The notes under the pieces: model-generated
What the model was told of the DNA's origin: nothing
Seen by the model: the letters and a program-made list of their open reading frames with translations, nothing else
Databases searched by the model: none
Position numbers and translations under genes: made by a program
Shown here: positions 1 through 7,674 of the stretch, one piece after another
Position numbering within the stretch: the stretch's first letter is position 1
Layout: every line of letters begins with the position of its first letter
From: Lagierella massiliensis
GTDB lineage: Bacteria; Bacillota; Clostridia; Tissierellales; Peptoniphilaceae
Length of the DNA stretch: 64,000 nucleotides
Assembly (NCBI GenBank): GCA_030532135.1
Contig: JAUNLT010000001.1
Location: forward strand, 1 to 64,000
Direction: 5' to 3'

Positions 1-83
1 CTATAGAAGAAGGACTACGTTTTGCCATTAGAGAAGGTGGAAGAACAGTAGGAGCAGGTGTTGTTACAAAGATAATGGAATAA
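1..83 (+). CDS. tuf: Elongation factor Tu, C-terminal end (partial)
   Basis: The frame that begins at base 3 reads IEEGLRFAIREGG, then RTVGAGVVTKIME and a TAA at 81-83. This is the highly conserved last beta strand of EF-Tu domain III, which delivers aminoacyl-tRNA to the ribosome. Only the last 26 codons lie in the window. A strong terminator follows 11 bases after the stop, so tuf is the last gene of its operon. The identification rests on the near-invariant C-terminus of the family. Confidence 0.93.
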   Translation, partial: IEEGLRFAIREGGRTVGAGVVTKIME

Positions 84-94
84 TCTTAAAAATT

Positions 95-118
95 AGAGAG
101 CGTAAGCTCTCTTTTTTT
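95..118 (+). terminator. Rho-independent terminator of tuf
   Basis: Perfect 7-bp stem AGAGAGC/GCTCTCT with a GTAA tetraloop, followed by a run of T. Confidence 0.92.
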
Positions 119-205
119 GCTTTAAATATTAATCCCTAAGCCTAGCTTAGGGATTGATTTATCTTTTACATTATAAAAATATAAGACATATGGATATATT
201 AAAAA

Positions 206-234
206 TTGACAATGATTGTTTTTTATGATAATCT
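206..234 (+). promoter_or_regulatory. Promoter with an overlapping palindrome upstream of the first decayed gene
   Basis: Consensus -35 TTGACA at 206-211 with candidate -10 TAATCT (229-234, 17-bp spacer) or GATAAT (227-232, 15-bp spacer). The perfect 11-bp palindrome ACAATGATTGT at 209-219 overlaps the -35. It loosely resembles a half Fur-type site; that identity is only a guess. Confidence 0.5.
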
Positions 235-328
235 CACCTTAAAGATAATAAATTATAAAAAAACTAAATATATTATATGAAGAAATCAAATTTCAAACAA
301 AGTTTACAATTATTATAAAAGGAAGAAG

Positions 329-665
329 ATGCTTTTTTACAAAAATAAATTATTTCACGATAGTATAGCTAATATCCCTGCTCCAACAAGATTGAATTTG
401 AATAATTCAAATTACCATATTGAGAATGAGGAGTTATTTAGTACAAAGTTTATTTCAAAAATAGAAAGAATACATTGCAGATGGGACGAATATTGTAGTA
501 TTCCAAGTTATATTATTCTATAATGATGGAAAATATATAGGATATTTATAATATAAATCATCATATCCAGCATATAAATATGAAAATTATAAAGTAGTAA
601 CATATAAAGGATATGTTACTACTGGAGATGTTCCCGTTCCAACCAAAAAATTAGATATTAGATAA
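329..665 (+). pseudogene. Decayed gene, probable small exported or surface protein
   Basis: An ATG at 329 after a GGAAGAAG ribosome-binding site opens a 64-codon frame that ends at 523. From about 455 the adjacent frame continues with protein-like composition (EYIADGTNIVVFQVILFYN, later KGYVTTGDVPVPTKKLDIR) to a TAA at 663-665, with an in-frame TAA between the two blocks. This looks like one Tyr/Asn-rich protein broken by at least one frameshift and one nonsense mutation. I do not recognise the family. It lies beside another broken gene, so the stretch appears to be under decay. Confidence 0.5.
594..622. repeat. Perfect 12-bp inverted repeat inside the decayed gene
   Basis: GTAGTAACATAT at 594-605 and its exact reverse complement at 611-622 are separated by AAAGG. 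No T-run follows, so it is not a terminator. Confidence 0.7.
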
Positions 666-747
666 TATTAGTTTAACAGATAGCGTATTGTTAATTTGAA
701 AAAGATGCAAATATTTTACTTAGATCTTTACAAATTATGGAGGATGT

Positions 748-1143
748 TATGAAGAAAATCATGAAAAATATATTTATATTTGCCATAATCGTTACAATGG
801 GACTTTAATTACTGCCTGTGGAAAGGTTTCCATGGACGACATCAACACAAACATCTATGCCTATACTTTTACAGAGTCTGATGAAGAGTATAAGGAGGGT
901 TATAGGTACAATCTTATCTACATCGACAATGATAAGCTCATTATTGTAGAAACTAAAGAAATGGTAGATCCTAATAATGAAAATGCAAAGAGTGAAGGTT
1001 AGATAAATACTGAATACGAAAAGCCTGTTCTTGACGAGGAATCTAAGACGATTACAGCAGAAGGACTTAATCAAGAAATAAAAGTAATTAGTGGCGACAA
1101 ACTTGAATATGGTGGAAGAACTTATACAAAGGAAGTAAATTAG
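748..1143 (+). pseudogene. Broken lipoprotein gene
   Basis: An ATG at 748 after a GGAGG-type site starts a signal peptide (MKKIMKNIFIFAIIVTMG) that runs into TAA at 807-809. A shift at that point restores a lipobox, TLITACGK, and an acidic, Tyr-rich exported domain (DINTNIYAYTFTESDEEYK) that continues to TAG at 1141-1143. A second in-frame TAG lies at about 1000. One frameshift and one nonsense codon therefore separate this from an intact lipoprotein of about 130 residues. The substrate or role is unknown. The minus-strand frame over the same bases is a shadow. Confidence 0.65.
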
Positions 1144-1189
1144 ACTAGACTTTATTAAATTATGTATAAATAATTGAATTTCTTGTAAG

Positions 1190-1216
1190 ACTGTAGTTAG
1201 AACCACAGTATTTTTT
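1190..1216 (+). terminator. Terminator after the broken lipoprotein gene
   Basis: ACTGTAGTT/AACCACAGT stem with one mismatch and a 2-base loop (more likely opened wider), followed by six T. Confidence 0.6.
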
Positions 1217-1375
1217 AACAACCTAATTAAATATATTCATGTAATTTAATTCTTTTTAAAATAGAATTTAGTAAGATTTAGTTTTAAAAGATTTTAAAAT
1301 TAAGTTTTATTTTAATTTCTCATATAGATAAACAGTTAAAGGTATAATGTACAAAATATTTTACTAGGGGGATTT

Positions 1376-1801
1376 GTGATTAAAAATAAGGTAATAAAAG
1401 TATTAAAACTATGCCTTTTTATTTTAATAATGGGCATATTATATTCCTGTGGCGTAAATATTTCCTCAAACGAAAACATGGAAGATTTTGTAGAACTTGA
1501 AGATGGAAGTTTATATGATTTTAATATACATGATGGAATATTTTTTGAATATGAAGAGTTAACCATACACAAAGAAATTGAATATATAGCTGAAAAAGAT
1601 ACCAATATAATTATAAAAGCGTCGGGAAGTTCGGGAGATTTAGTTTTTTCAGTGGAAGGTGACAATACTTCTGAAGTATTCCAGTGGAATGAAGAAGACT
1701 TATACAATACTGTGTTTGTTAACGAGGAAGACAGAATTTTAATTACAATAGATGCTATAAAACATAGTGGAGAATTTGAAATAATAGAGGATACGAAGTG
1801 A
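1376..1801 (+). CDS. Lipoprotein, first gene of the radical-SAM peptide operon
   Basis: A GTG start at 1376 sits behind AGGGGG and opens a 141-residue protein. The N-terminus is basic then hydrophobic and ends in the lipobox GILYSCG, so it is a predicted diacylglycerol-anchored lipoprotein. The rest is acidic and beta-rich. I do not recognise a domain. The stop TGA overlaps the GTG start of the radical SAM gene (GTGA), which implies translational coupling. By position it could be an immunity or lipid-anchored accessory protein for the peptide product; this is inference. A TATAAT at 1343-1348 is a plausible -10. Confidence 0.8.
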   Translation: MIKNKVIKVLKLCLFILIMGILYSCGVNISSNENMEDFVELEDGSLYDFNIHDGIFFEYEELTIHKEIEYIAEKDTNIIIKASGSSGDLVFSVEGDNTSEVFQWNEEDLYNTVFVNEEDRILITIDAIKHSGEFEIIEDTK

Positions 1802-3105
1802 AACAATCTTTTTACAACACGATAGTAAAATTACCAAATACTGAGTTTTATGCTATTTATAACACTAAGTCCGGTTGTCTAGCTTTATTAAATGAAAAAG
1901 AATATTGCAATTTAAATAAACCTTTAAATTTTAAAGATTGGGATAGTAATACTTGGGAAGAATTGAAAAATGCTGGATTTATTGTAGGTAAGGAATTTAA
2001 TGAACTTGAAGAGATAGAATATAATATGAACAAATCGAGATTTTCTAACAGTCATCTATCTCTTACTATAGCACCAACTGCCGATTGCAATTTTAGGTGT
2101 TCTTATTGTTATGAGAAAAACAATATAAAAATGGCATATATGAAAGATGAAACAATATGTAATTTACTTAAATTTATTGAAAGTGAAATGAAAAACAAAA
2201 AATATCTTAATATATGTTGGTATGGGGGAGAGCCTCTTTTAGCAGTCGATATTATTGAAAAAATAAGCAAAAAAATTTTTAAGATACAAGAAGAATTAGG
2301 ATTTAACTATGAAGGGTCAATGGTTACAAATGGATATCTATTAAATCGTAATATGGTTTTAAAATTAAATAAATTACATATAGATAATTATCAAATAACA
2401 TTGGATGGCAATAAAAAGTACCACGACAAGAGGAGATTTTTAAAATGTGGAAAAGGTACATATAGACAAATTATAAAAAACTTAACAGATATAAATGATA
2501 TTTGTCCAAATATTTCAATAAGAATAAATGTGGATAAAGACAATATAAATTATATTTCTAACCTTATTGGAGAATTGAAAAGTCTTGATGTGCATAATAA
2601 ATTATTTTTGTATATAGGGAAAGTAGAAAATTATCAAAATATATATGACGAAGGGGTTTGTTTTAATGACAGAGAATTTTACATGGAGCAAGTTAAATTT
2701 TCAAAATCTTATTTTGAAGACAGCCTAAGAGATATTTATCCCAGTGTAAAAAGCAATTTTTGTTGTGCAGATAATGAAAGTTCTTTAATAATAGGATATG
2801 ATGGGTCGGTTTACAAGTGTTGGTCTGACATTGGAGAAGAGAAAAAAATTGTTGGAGAAATTAAAGATGAAGGACTAAGAATTTATAAAACGAAGTATTA
2901 TTATGATCTATTAACTTTTAATCCAACTAAAGAATTATATTGTAGTTCTTGCAAGTATTTACCAATTTGCATGGGGGGATGTCCTTATGAAAGGATAAAT
3001 GCTGAAAAACAATGTATGAAAGAAAAAATGAATTTAGAATCTTATATTAAGGAATTATCATTAGAAATAATTGGAGGAAATTATGAAAATTTTAATTCAA
3101 AATAG
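1798..3105 (+). CDS. Radical SAM/SPASM peptide maturase
   Basis: This 435-residue protein has an N-terminal region of about 85 residues that may bind the precursor, then a radical SAM motif CNFRCSYCYE (Cys97, Cys101, Cys104) that would bind the SAM-cleaving 4Fe-4S cluster. A YGGEPLL segment follows, which is typical of SPASM enzymes. The C-terminal SPASM-type cysteines are at 382, 385, 391, 395 and 406, with a further Cys pair upstream (NFCC), and would hold auxiliary clusters. Such enzymes install thioether or C-C crosslinks in ribosomal peptides. The next two genes are short Cys-rich peptides, so they are the likely substrates. The layout recalls clostridial CcpM/CLI_3235-type maturases, from memory only. 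Confidence 0.93.
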   Translation: MKQSFYNTIVKLPNTEFYAIYNTKSGCLALLNEKEYCNLNKPLNFKDWDSNTWEELKNAGFIVGKEFNELEEIEYNMNKSRFSNSHLSLTIAPTADCNFRCSYCYEKNNIKMAYMKDETICNLLKFIESEMKNKKYLNICWYGGEPLLAVDIIEKISKKIFKIQEELGFNYEGSMVTNGYLLNRNMVLKLNKLHIDNYQITLDGNKKYHDKRRFLKCGKGTYRQIIKNLTDINDICPNISIRINVDKDNINYISNLIGELKSLDVHNKLFLYIGKVENYQNIYDEGVCFNDREFYMEQVKFSKSYFEDSLRDIYPSVKSNFCCADNESSLIIGYDGSVYKCWSDIGEEKKIVGEIKDEGLRIYKTKYYYDLLTFNPTKELYCSSCKYLPICMGGCPYERINAEKQCMKEKMNLESYIKELSLEIIGGNYENFNSK

Positions 3106-3274
3106 TACACTTAAGGATTTTTGTATAATAAATTGCAGTACAAATAACTGTTCAGAGCATAATGTTATATGTAATACAAATTTTTGTGGTGGTAAATGTG
3201 CTACCCTTACAAGGGATTGTATTCCAGGTAAAGTTGGGAAAGTAGCTCCTTTTAACAAGGGGAAATTAAAATGA
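3083..3274 (+). CDS. Cys-rich RiPP precursor peptide 1
   Basis: The ATG at 3083 is chosen over a TTG at 3071 because GGAGG lies at ideal spacing before it; this gives 63 residues. It overlaps the 3' end of the maturase gene. Seven cysteines lie at 14, 18, 23, 30, 35, 39 and 46, including the blocks CIINC and CGGKC, followed by a Cys-free basic tail (VGKVAPFNKGKLK). There is no signal peptide and no GG cleavage site. The composition, size and position directly behind a SPASM enzyme support a substrate with several thioether links. The product could be antimicrobial or a signal; neither is shown. Confidence 0.85.
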   Translation: MKILIQNSTLKDFCIINCSTNNCSEHNVICNTNFCGGKCATLTRDCIPGKVGKVAPFNKGKLK

Positions 3275-3462
3275 TTTTCTTAATAAAACCTAAAGCAAGA
3301 AAATTTAGCAACTGTGGGAAAAATGTATGTAGTGAATTTTCTTCTTCTTGTTTAATGTATTCATGTTTGAAAGATTATAAAAGACCCGAGTCTAATTGTG
3401 AAGTTTTAATGGTCAAGAGTAAGGGGCATAAAAAAGTTAAGGCAAAGATTATAAAAAAATAA
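3271..3462 (+). CDS. Cys-rich RiPP precursor peptide 2
   Basis: The ATG overlaps the stop of precursor 1 (ATGA) and has its own GGGG site, so the two are translationally coupled. The 63 residues hold cysteines at 15, 20, 27, 32 and 43 between a basic N-terminus (MIFLIKPKARKF) and a strongly basic C-terminus (KGHKKVKAKIIKK). Sequence and Cys spacing differ from precursor 1, so it is not a simple duplicate. The N-terminus recalls the clostridial Clo7bot peptides, a comparison made from memory. A second substrate of the same maturase, or one half of a two-peptide product, is the best reading. Confidence 0.82.
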   Translation: MIFLIKPKARKFSNCGKNVCSEFSSSCLMYSCLKDYKRPESNCEVLMVKSKGHKKVKAKIIKK

Positions 3463-3480
3463 GGGCGTACGCCCTTATTT
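3457..3480 (+). terminator. Perfect 24-bp palindrome between precursor and exporter genes
   Basis: The arms AAATAAGGGC and GCCCTTATTT flank GTAC. The T-tract is short and interrupted. It overlaps the stop region of precursor 2 and lies 15 bases before the exporter start, so partial termination or mRNA end protection would make more precursor than transporter. Confidence 0.75.
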
Positions 3481-3494
3481 AATTTGAGGTTTAT

Positions 3495-5063
3495 ATGAGT
3501 TTTTTAGATATTTTTAAAAAATACTTTAAAAAAAGAAAAATAAAATTAACTTTATACTATCTTATAGGAATAGTAAGTGCTTGTTTAACGTTAATTTCAC
3601 CGTATATCATTGGAAACTTCATTGACGTATTGGTCAAATCAAAAACCATGGGGGTTATAAATAGATATGCTCTTATTTTTGGAATTGTCAACATTTTAAA
3701 TTTTATTTTAAGCTATCTTGAAGAAAAAATATATTTATTGATACAAATAGATAGTGCATATGAATTTAATGTGGACTTGTTAAACCACTATGAAAGACTG
3801 CCTTTAAAATATTCTGATAAATACGATAAGTCCTTTATCGTACAGCAATTTAACAATGACTCAAATGAACTTATTATATTTCTAATGGACTTTATATTAA
3901 GTACATCTATTAATATTTTAACTATAGTAGCATCTTCGATTGTTCTTTTCTCTTTAAATAAGAGCCTTGCGATTTCATTATATGTATGTGGAGTTTTTTA
4001 TATAGTATTTTTTATTATAATGAAGAGAAAATTATATGAAGTAAATTTTCAAATGATGGAAGACCAGTCAGATTTTTTTGCCAGGTCCCACCAAAGAATT
4101 AATAGATTAAAGTCTATTAAAATACATAGCCTAGGGAAAATACTTGATAAGAATCTAGATAAGTCTTTTATTAAACTTAAAAAATCATCTAAAAGAAAAC
4201 TAGATATAAATTATATATACTCAGCACTGTCTAATTTAATACAAAATTTGGTCCAAGTACTGACTTTTATTTATGGTGGATATCTTGTAATTAAAAATAG
4301 TATGAGTATTGGAGAAATGACCATGATAACAGCATTTTTTAGCTATATATTATCGTCTATTAATTACTTTTTTTATTTAGGAGAAGAGATACAATCAGCT
4401 AAAGCTATGAGAAATAGAATAAATCGAATTTTACTAAAAAAACCCCAAACAAATGGCAATAAAGAAATCTCTTCTATTGATTGCATTAGTATAGAAGGGT
4501 TAAATTTTTCTTATGGAAAGCAAAAGTTGATAAATGATTTTTCATATATTTTTAAAAAGGGGAATTTATATTTAATTAAAGGAGAAAATGGGAAAGGTAA
4601 AACCACTTTAGTAAATTTAATTATAGGATTATATATTGATGAATATTCAGGAAAGATTTTAATTAATAAAGAAAATATAGAGAATATTGATATGATATCA
4701 TTAAGAAAAAAACTGGTTGCATATACAGAGCAAAAACCATTTTTAATTTCCGAAGAGATAGAGAAGATAATAAATGATATGAACTTTAGTGATTTAATCG
4801 AAAAGTTTAATTTAAGAAATTTAAGAGATCATAAAATCGATGAAGACAATCTTTCCGGTGGTCAGATTCAAAAGCTTTCAATTATTCATGGAATTTCTAA
4901 AAATCCTGATTTATATATTTTTGATGAGCCTACTTCTCATATGGATAAGAAATCTAAAGAATTTTTTACTAAATTTATTATAGAACTAAAAAAAGACAAA
5001 ATTGTAATCATTATAACTCATGAGGATATTGACTTTTATGCTGATGAGATTATATATTTATAG
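3495..5063 (+). CDS. ABC exporter of the Cys-rich peptide operon
   Basis: A 522-residue half-transporter with TM segments in the first ~300 residues and a C-terminal ATPase. Walker A GENGKGKT is near residue 363, the signature LSGGQIQK near 452 and Walker B LYIFDEPTS near 471. There is no N-terminal C39 peptidase domain, so it would export without cleaving a leader and probably works as a homodimer. It follows precursor 2 after 32 bases, in the same orientation and separated by the palindrome. The natural cargo is the matured Cys-rich peptide; this is inferred from context. Confidence 0.9.
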   Translation: MSFLDIFKKYFKKRKIKLTLYYLIGIVSACLTLISPYIIGNFIDVLVKSKTMGVINRYALIFGIVNILNFILSYLEEKIYLLIQIDSAYEFNVDLLNHYERLPLKYSDKYDKSFIVQQFNNDSNELIIFLMDFILSTSINILTIVASSIVLFSLNKSLAISLYVCGVFYIVFFIIMKRKLYEVNFQMMEDQSDFFARSHQRINRLKSIKIHSLGKILDKNLDKSFIKLKKSSKRKLDINYIYSALSNLIQNLVQVLTFIYGGYLVIKNSMSIGEMTMITAFFSYILSSINYFFYLGEEIQSAKAMRNRINRILLKKPQTNGNKEISSIDCISIEGLNFSYGKQKLINDFSYIFKKGNLYLIKGENGKGKTTLVNLIIGLYIDEYSGKILINKENIENIDMISLRKKLVAYTEQKPFLISEEIEKIINDMNFSDLIEKFNLRNLRDHKIDEDNLSGGQIQKLSIIHGISKNPDLYIFDEPTSHMDKKSKEFFTKFIIELKKDKIVIIITHEDIDFYADEIIYL

Positions 5064-5120
5064 TGTTGGAAACGGTTTGATTTTATAATAATGTGGTATA
5101 TATATGTAAAGGAGAGAAGT

Positions 5121-5504
5121 ATGGAAGATTTAAAAAGACATGTATTAGAATATTTCAAAGACAATAAGGTTGATCCAAATGAGGTTTCATCTGTGCTAGA
5201 AGACCTTAAAATCAATGTGCTTGACGATATGTATGGAGACGAAGGGGAATGGGTTTTAAAAAAGCTTGGTAAGGTTGAATCTTTTGATAAGGAAAAGATT
5301 TTCAACTCTATAGCACAAACTTCAGATGAAGCAAATGACTGTATGACCCAAGGGGATATAGATCTTATAGTTAATGAAGTTTTAAAGAAAATGAAATCTA
5401 TTAAGAGGAATGTATATCCAACTAAGGAAATCAGACAATATGTTAAAGAAGCTTTAAAAAACAATAACTACAATAAAGTTCTTGATAAATACAGCAAAAA
5501 CTAA
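5121..5504 (+). CDS. Stand-alone ATP-cone domain protein
   Basis: The ATG at 5121 has AAGGAGAG in front and is preferred over an in-frame upstream start at 5091, giving 127 residues. Residues ~52-127 (KVESFDKEKIFNSIAQT to the C-terminus) match the ATP-cone fold found at the N-terminus of ribonucleotide reductases and in NrdR. The first 50 residues are acidic and unrecognised. No catalytic domain is attached, so it is probably a nucleotide-sensing or partner-binding protein. It has its own terminator and is probably not part of the peptide operon. Confidence 0.75.
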   Translation: MEDLKRHVLEYFKDNKVDPNEVSSVLEDLKINVLDDMYGDEGEWVLKKLGKVESFDKEKIFNSIAQTSDEANDCMTQGDIDLIVNEVLKKMKSIKRNVYPTKEIRQYVKEALKNNNYNKVLDKYSKN

Positions 5505-5510
5505 TATAAT

Positions 5511-5537
5511 AAAGCCTTCAATAAGAAGGCTTTTTCT
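5511..5537 (+). terminator. Terminator after the ATP-cone gene
   Basis: AAAGCCTTC/GAAGGCTTT stem with an AATAA loop and a T-run. Confidence 0.92.
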
Positions 5538-5645
5538 TTTGTGAATTTCAAGAAAATTATAAAATTCCAAGGCTTTTAGAGAATTGATTTTTGATAATAT
5601 TAAAAGTATAATTTAATGTATAGTATAGATTTTATAGGAGATAAT

Positions 5646-7496
5646 ATGTGCGGTTACGTTGGAATATATAAATTAAATTCATATACAAAAGACGATGATT
5701 TATTTTTGCATGATATGTCAAAAGAAATAGAACATAGAGGACCCGACTCTTATGGCTATTTTTCTGATGAATCAATAGGTCTTGGGTTTAGAAGACTTGC
5801 TTTTTTGGACTTATCTAAAAAGGGAACTCAGCCACTTTTTACAGATGATAAGAAAAAAGTCATTTGTTTTAATGGTGAAATATACAATCATGAAGAGATA
5901 AGGCAGGAACTCATTGAGGAAGGATATACTTTTAATTCTACTTCCGATACGGAAGTTTTACTTAAAGGATATGATAAATACGAAGAAAAAATATTGGATA
6001 AGCTTAGGGGTATGTTTGCTTTTTCTATTTGGGATATGGAGAAAAAAGAACTTTTTATTGCAAGGGATTTTTTTGGAATTAAACCCATGTACTACACGAA
6101 AAATACTAAAGATGGATCTTTATTGTTTGGTTCTGAAATAAAGGCTTTCTTAAAAAATCCTAATTTTATTAAGGAATTTAATGAAAAAGCGTTAAGACCC
6201 TATTTAACAAATGAATATTCAGCCTACGAAGAAACTTTCTTTAAGAATGTTTATAAGCTTGAAGCGGGACATTATCTAAGAGTGAAAGATGGTAGGATGG
6301 ATTTAGTTAAATACTTTAAGCCCGATATTAAACCTACAAACAAAACCCTAGATGAGTACATAAACCAAGTGGAAGAAGTTGTTAAAGAAACGGTTGAACT
6401 CTACAAGAAAAGTGATTCAAAGCTTGGGTGCTTTTTATCAGGGGGGGTAGACTCTTCATATATATTTTCCCTTGCTCAAACCGATAAGACTTTTAGTGTA
6501 GGGTTTAAAGAGCATAGTGATCAGTACAATGAAACTAATTTGGCAAAGGAATTGTCCGAGATAAAGGGTAAGGAAAATTTAAAAGTTTTGATTGATGCAG
6601 ATGATTGTTTTAACGCACTTCCAAAGATACAGTACTATATGGACGAACCCCATGCAAATCTTTCCGCTGTACCTATGTACTTTTTGTCAAAGCTTGCAAG
6701 GGAACATGTAAAGGGTGTACTTTCTGGAGAAGGGGCGGATGAACTTTTTGGAGGTTACTTTAGCTATGGAGAAACAAAAAATCTACACAATTATAGGAAA
6801 CTTCCTTTTGGACTACGCCACTTCATTAGAAATAGAGCTTTAAAAATGAAAAGTGGAAGAATTAGAACGTTCTTGATAAAAGGAGGTTCAAAACTTCACG
6901 AAGAATTTATAGGTCAAGCCAAGGTATTTGAACCGGAACATGCAGACGCTATATTAAAACCAAAGTATAGGGTGGGGGAAAATCCATTTGAAGAGGCAAA
7001 AAAATTTTATGAGACTGTGAGAGGAAAGAGTAAACTTCAAAAGATGCAACTCTTAGATATGAAATACTGGCTTCCTGGAAATATACTACTAAAGGGAGAT
7101 AAGATGAGCTCTTGCTCAAGTTTAGAAGTTAGAACTCCGTTTTTAGATCCGAAAGTCTATAAGGTGGCTTCTTCAATTCCCGATAAGTACAAGATTGATG
7201 GAGATGACTTTAAAATTGCACTAAGAAAAGCGGCAGAAAGAGTTATGCCACCGGATTGGTCAAATAGAAAGAAAGTTGGTTTTCCAGTGCCTATAAGGTA
7301 TTGGCTAAGACAGGACAAGTACTACAATCTAGTAAAAAAAGAACTTACATCAGATATTGCAAAGGAGTTTTTTGACACTGATGCACTGATAAAATTACTT
7401 GATGACCACTATCATGAAAAGGCCATGAATCAAAGATATATTTGGACGGTTTATACGTTTTTAATTTGGTATAGAGAATATTTTGTAAATAGATAA
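5646..7496 (+). CDS. asnB: Asparagine synthetase B (glutamine-hydrolysing)
   Basis: The start at 5646 (ATG TGC) is chosen because the class II glutaminase needs Cys2; upstream in-frame ATGs would bury it. This gives 616 residues, the usual AsnB length. The N-terminal half holds MCGYVG, HRGPDS and FNGEIYNH, all glutaminase motifs. The synthetase domain begins with the PP-loop LSGGVDSS near residue 265 and has the GEGADELFGGY motif. The enzyme makes asparagine from aspartate, ATP and glutamine in the cytosol. GGAG at 5637-5640 is the ribosome-binding site. It is monocistronic, with terminators on both sides. Confidence 0.96.
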   Translation: MCGYVGIYKLNSYTKDDDLFLHDMSKEIEHRGPDSYGYFSDESIGLGFRRLAFLDLSKKGTQPLFTDDKKKVICFNGEIYNHEEIRQELIEEGYTFNSTSDTEVLLKGYDKYEEKILDKLRGMFAFSIWDMEKKELFIARDFFGIKPMYYTKNTKDGSLLFGSEIKAFLKNPNFIKEFNEKALRPYLTNEYSAYEETFFKNVYKLEAGHYLRVKDGRMDLVKYFKPDIKPTNKTLDEYINQVEEVVKETVELYKKSDSKLGCFLSGGVDSSYIFSLAQTDKTFSVGFKEHSDQYNETNLAKELSEIKGKENLKVLIDADDCFNALPKIQYYMDEPHANLSAVPMYFLSKLAREHVKGVLSGEGADELFGGYFSYGETKNLHNYRKLPFGLRHFIRNRALKMKSGRIRTFLIKGGSKLHEEFIGQAKVFEPEHADAILKPKYRVGENPFEEAKKFYETVRGKSKLQKMQLLDMKYWLPGNILLKGDKMSSCSSLEVRTPFLDPKVYKVASSIPDKYKIDGDDFKIALRKAAERVMPPDWSNRKKVGFPVPIRYWLRQDKYYNLVKKELTSDIAKEFFDTDALIKLLDDHYHEKAMNQRYIWTVYTFLIWYREYFVNR

Positions 7497-7501
7497 AGAT
7501 G

Positions 7502-7528
7502 AGGTATGTGTAATTACACATGCCTTTT
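7502..7528 (+). terminator. Terminator of asnB
   Basis: AGGTATGTGTAA/TTACACATGCCT stem with one G-T pair, then TTT. Confidence 0.8.
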
Positions 7529-7674
7529 AATGTTAAATTATATTTGTTATTGTCTTAAGATAAAGAATACTAATTTTTAAAATTAAATTTTTCTAAGATA
7601 GAAGCTAAATGGAAAATATAGAATAATCATGAAAGAATTATTTGTTATAATGTACACAATAAGAGGGGGACAGT

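Noticed and set aside
805-1221. 138-residue minus-strand ORF
   Set aside because: It overlaps the plus-strand lipoprotein remnant, which has a ribosome-binding site, signal peptide and lipobox. The minus frame is low-complexity and has no start signal.
1270-1310. Third copy of the Rgg-like regulator element upstream of the peptide operon
   Set aside because: A GTTTTAAAA-like stretch is there, but the flanks and the 17-base distance to an extended -10 do not match. It is explained by low complexity.
1336-1806. 156-residue minus-strand ORF
   Set aside because: Antisense to the well-supported lipoprotein gene; a shadow of AT-rich codons.
3495-5063. Peptidase-containing (C39) bacteriocin exporter
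   Set aside because: The protein starts directly with the membrane domain, and the precursors have no double-glycine site.
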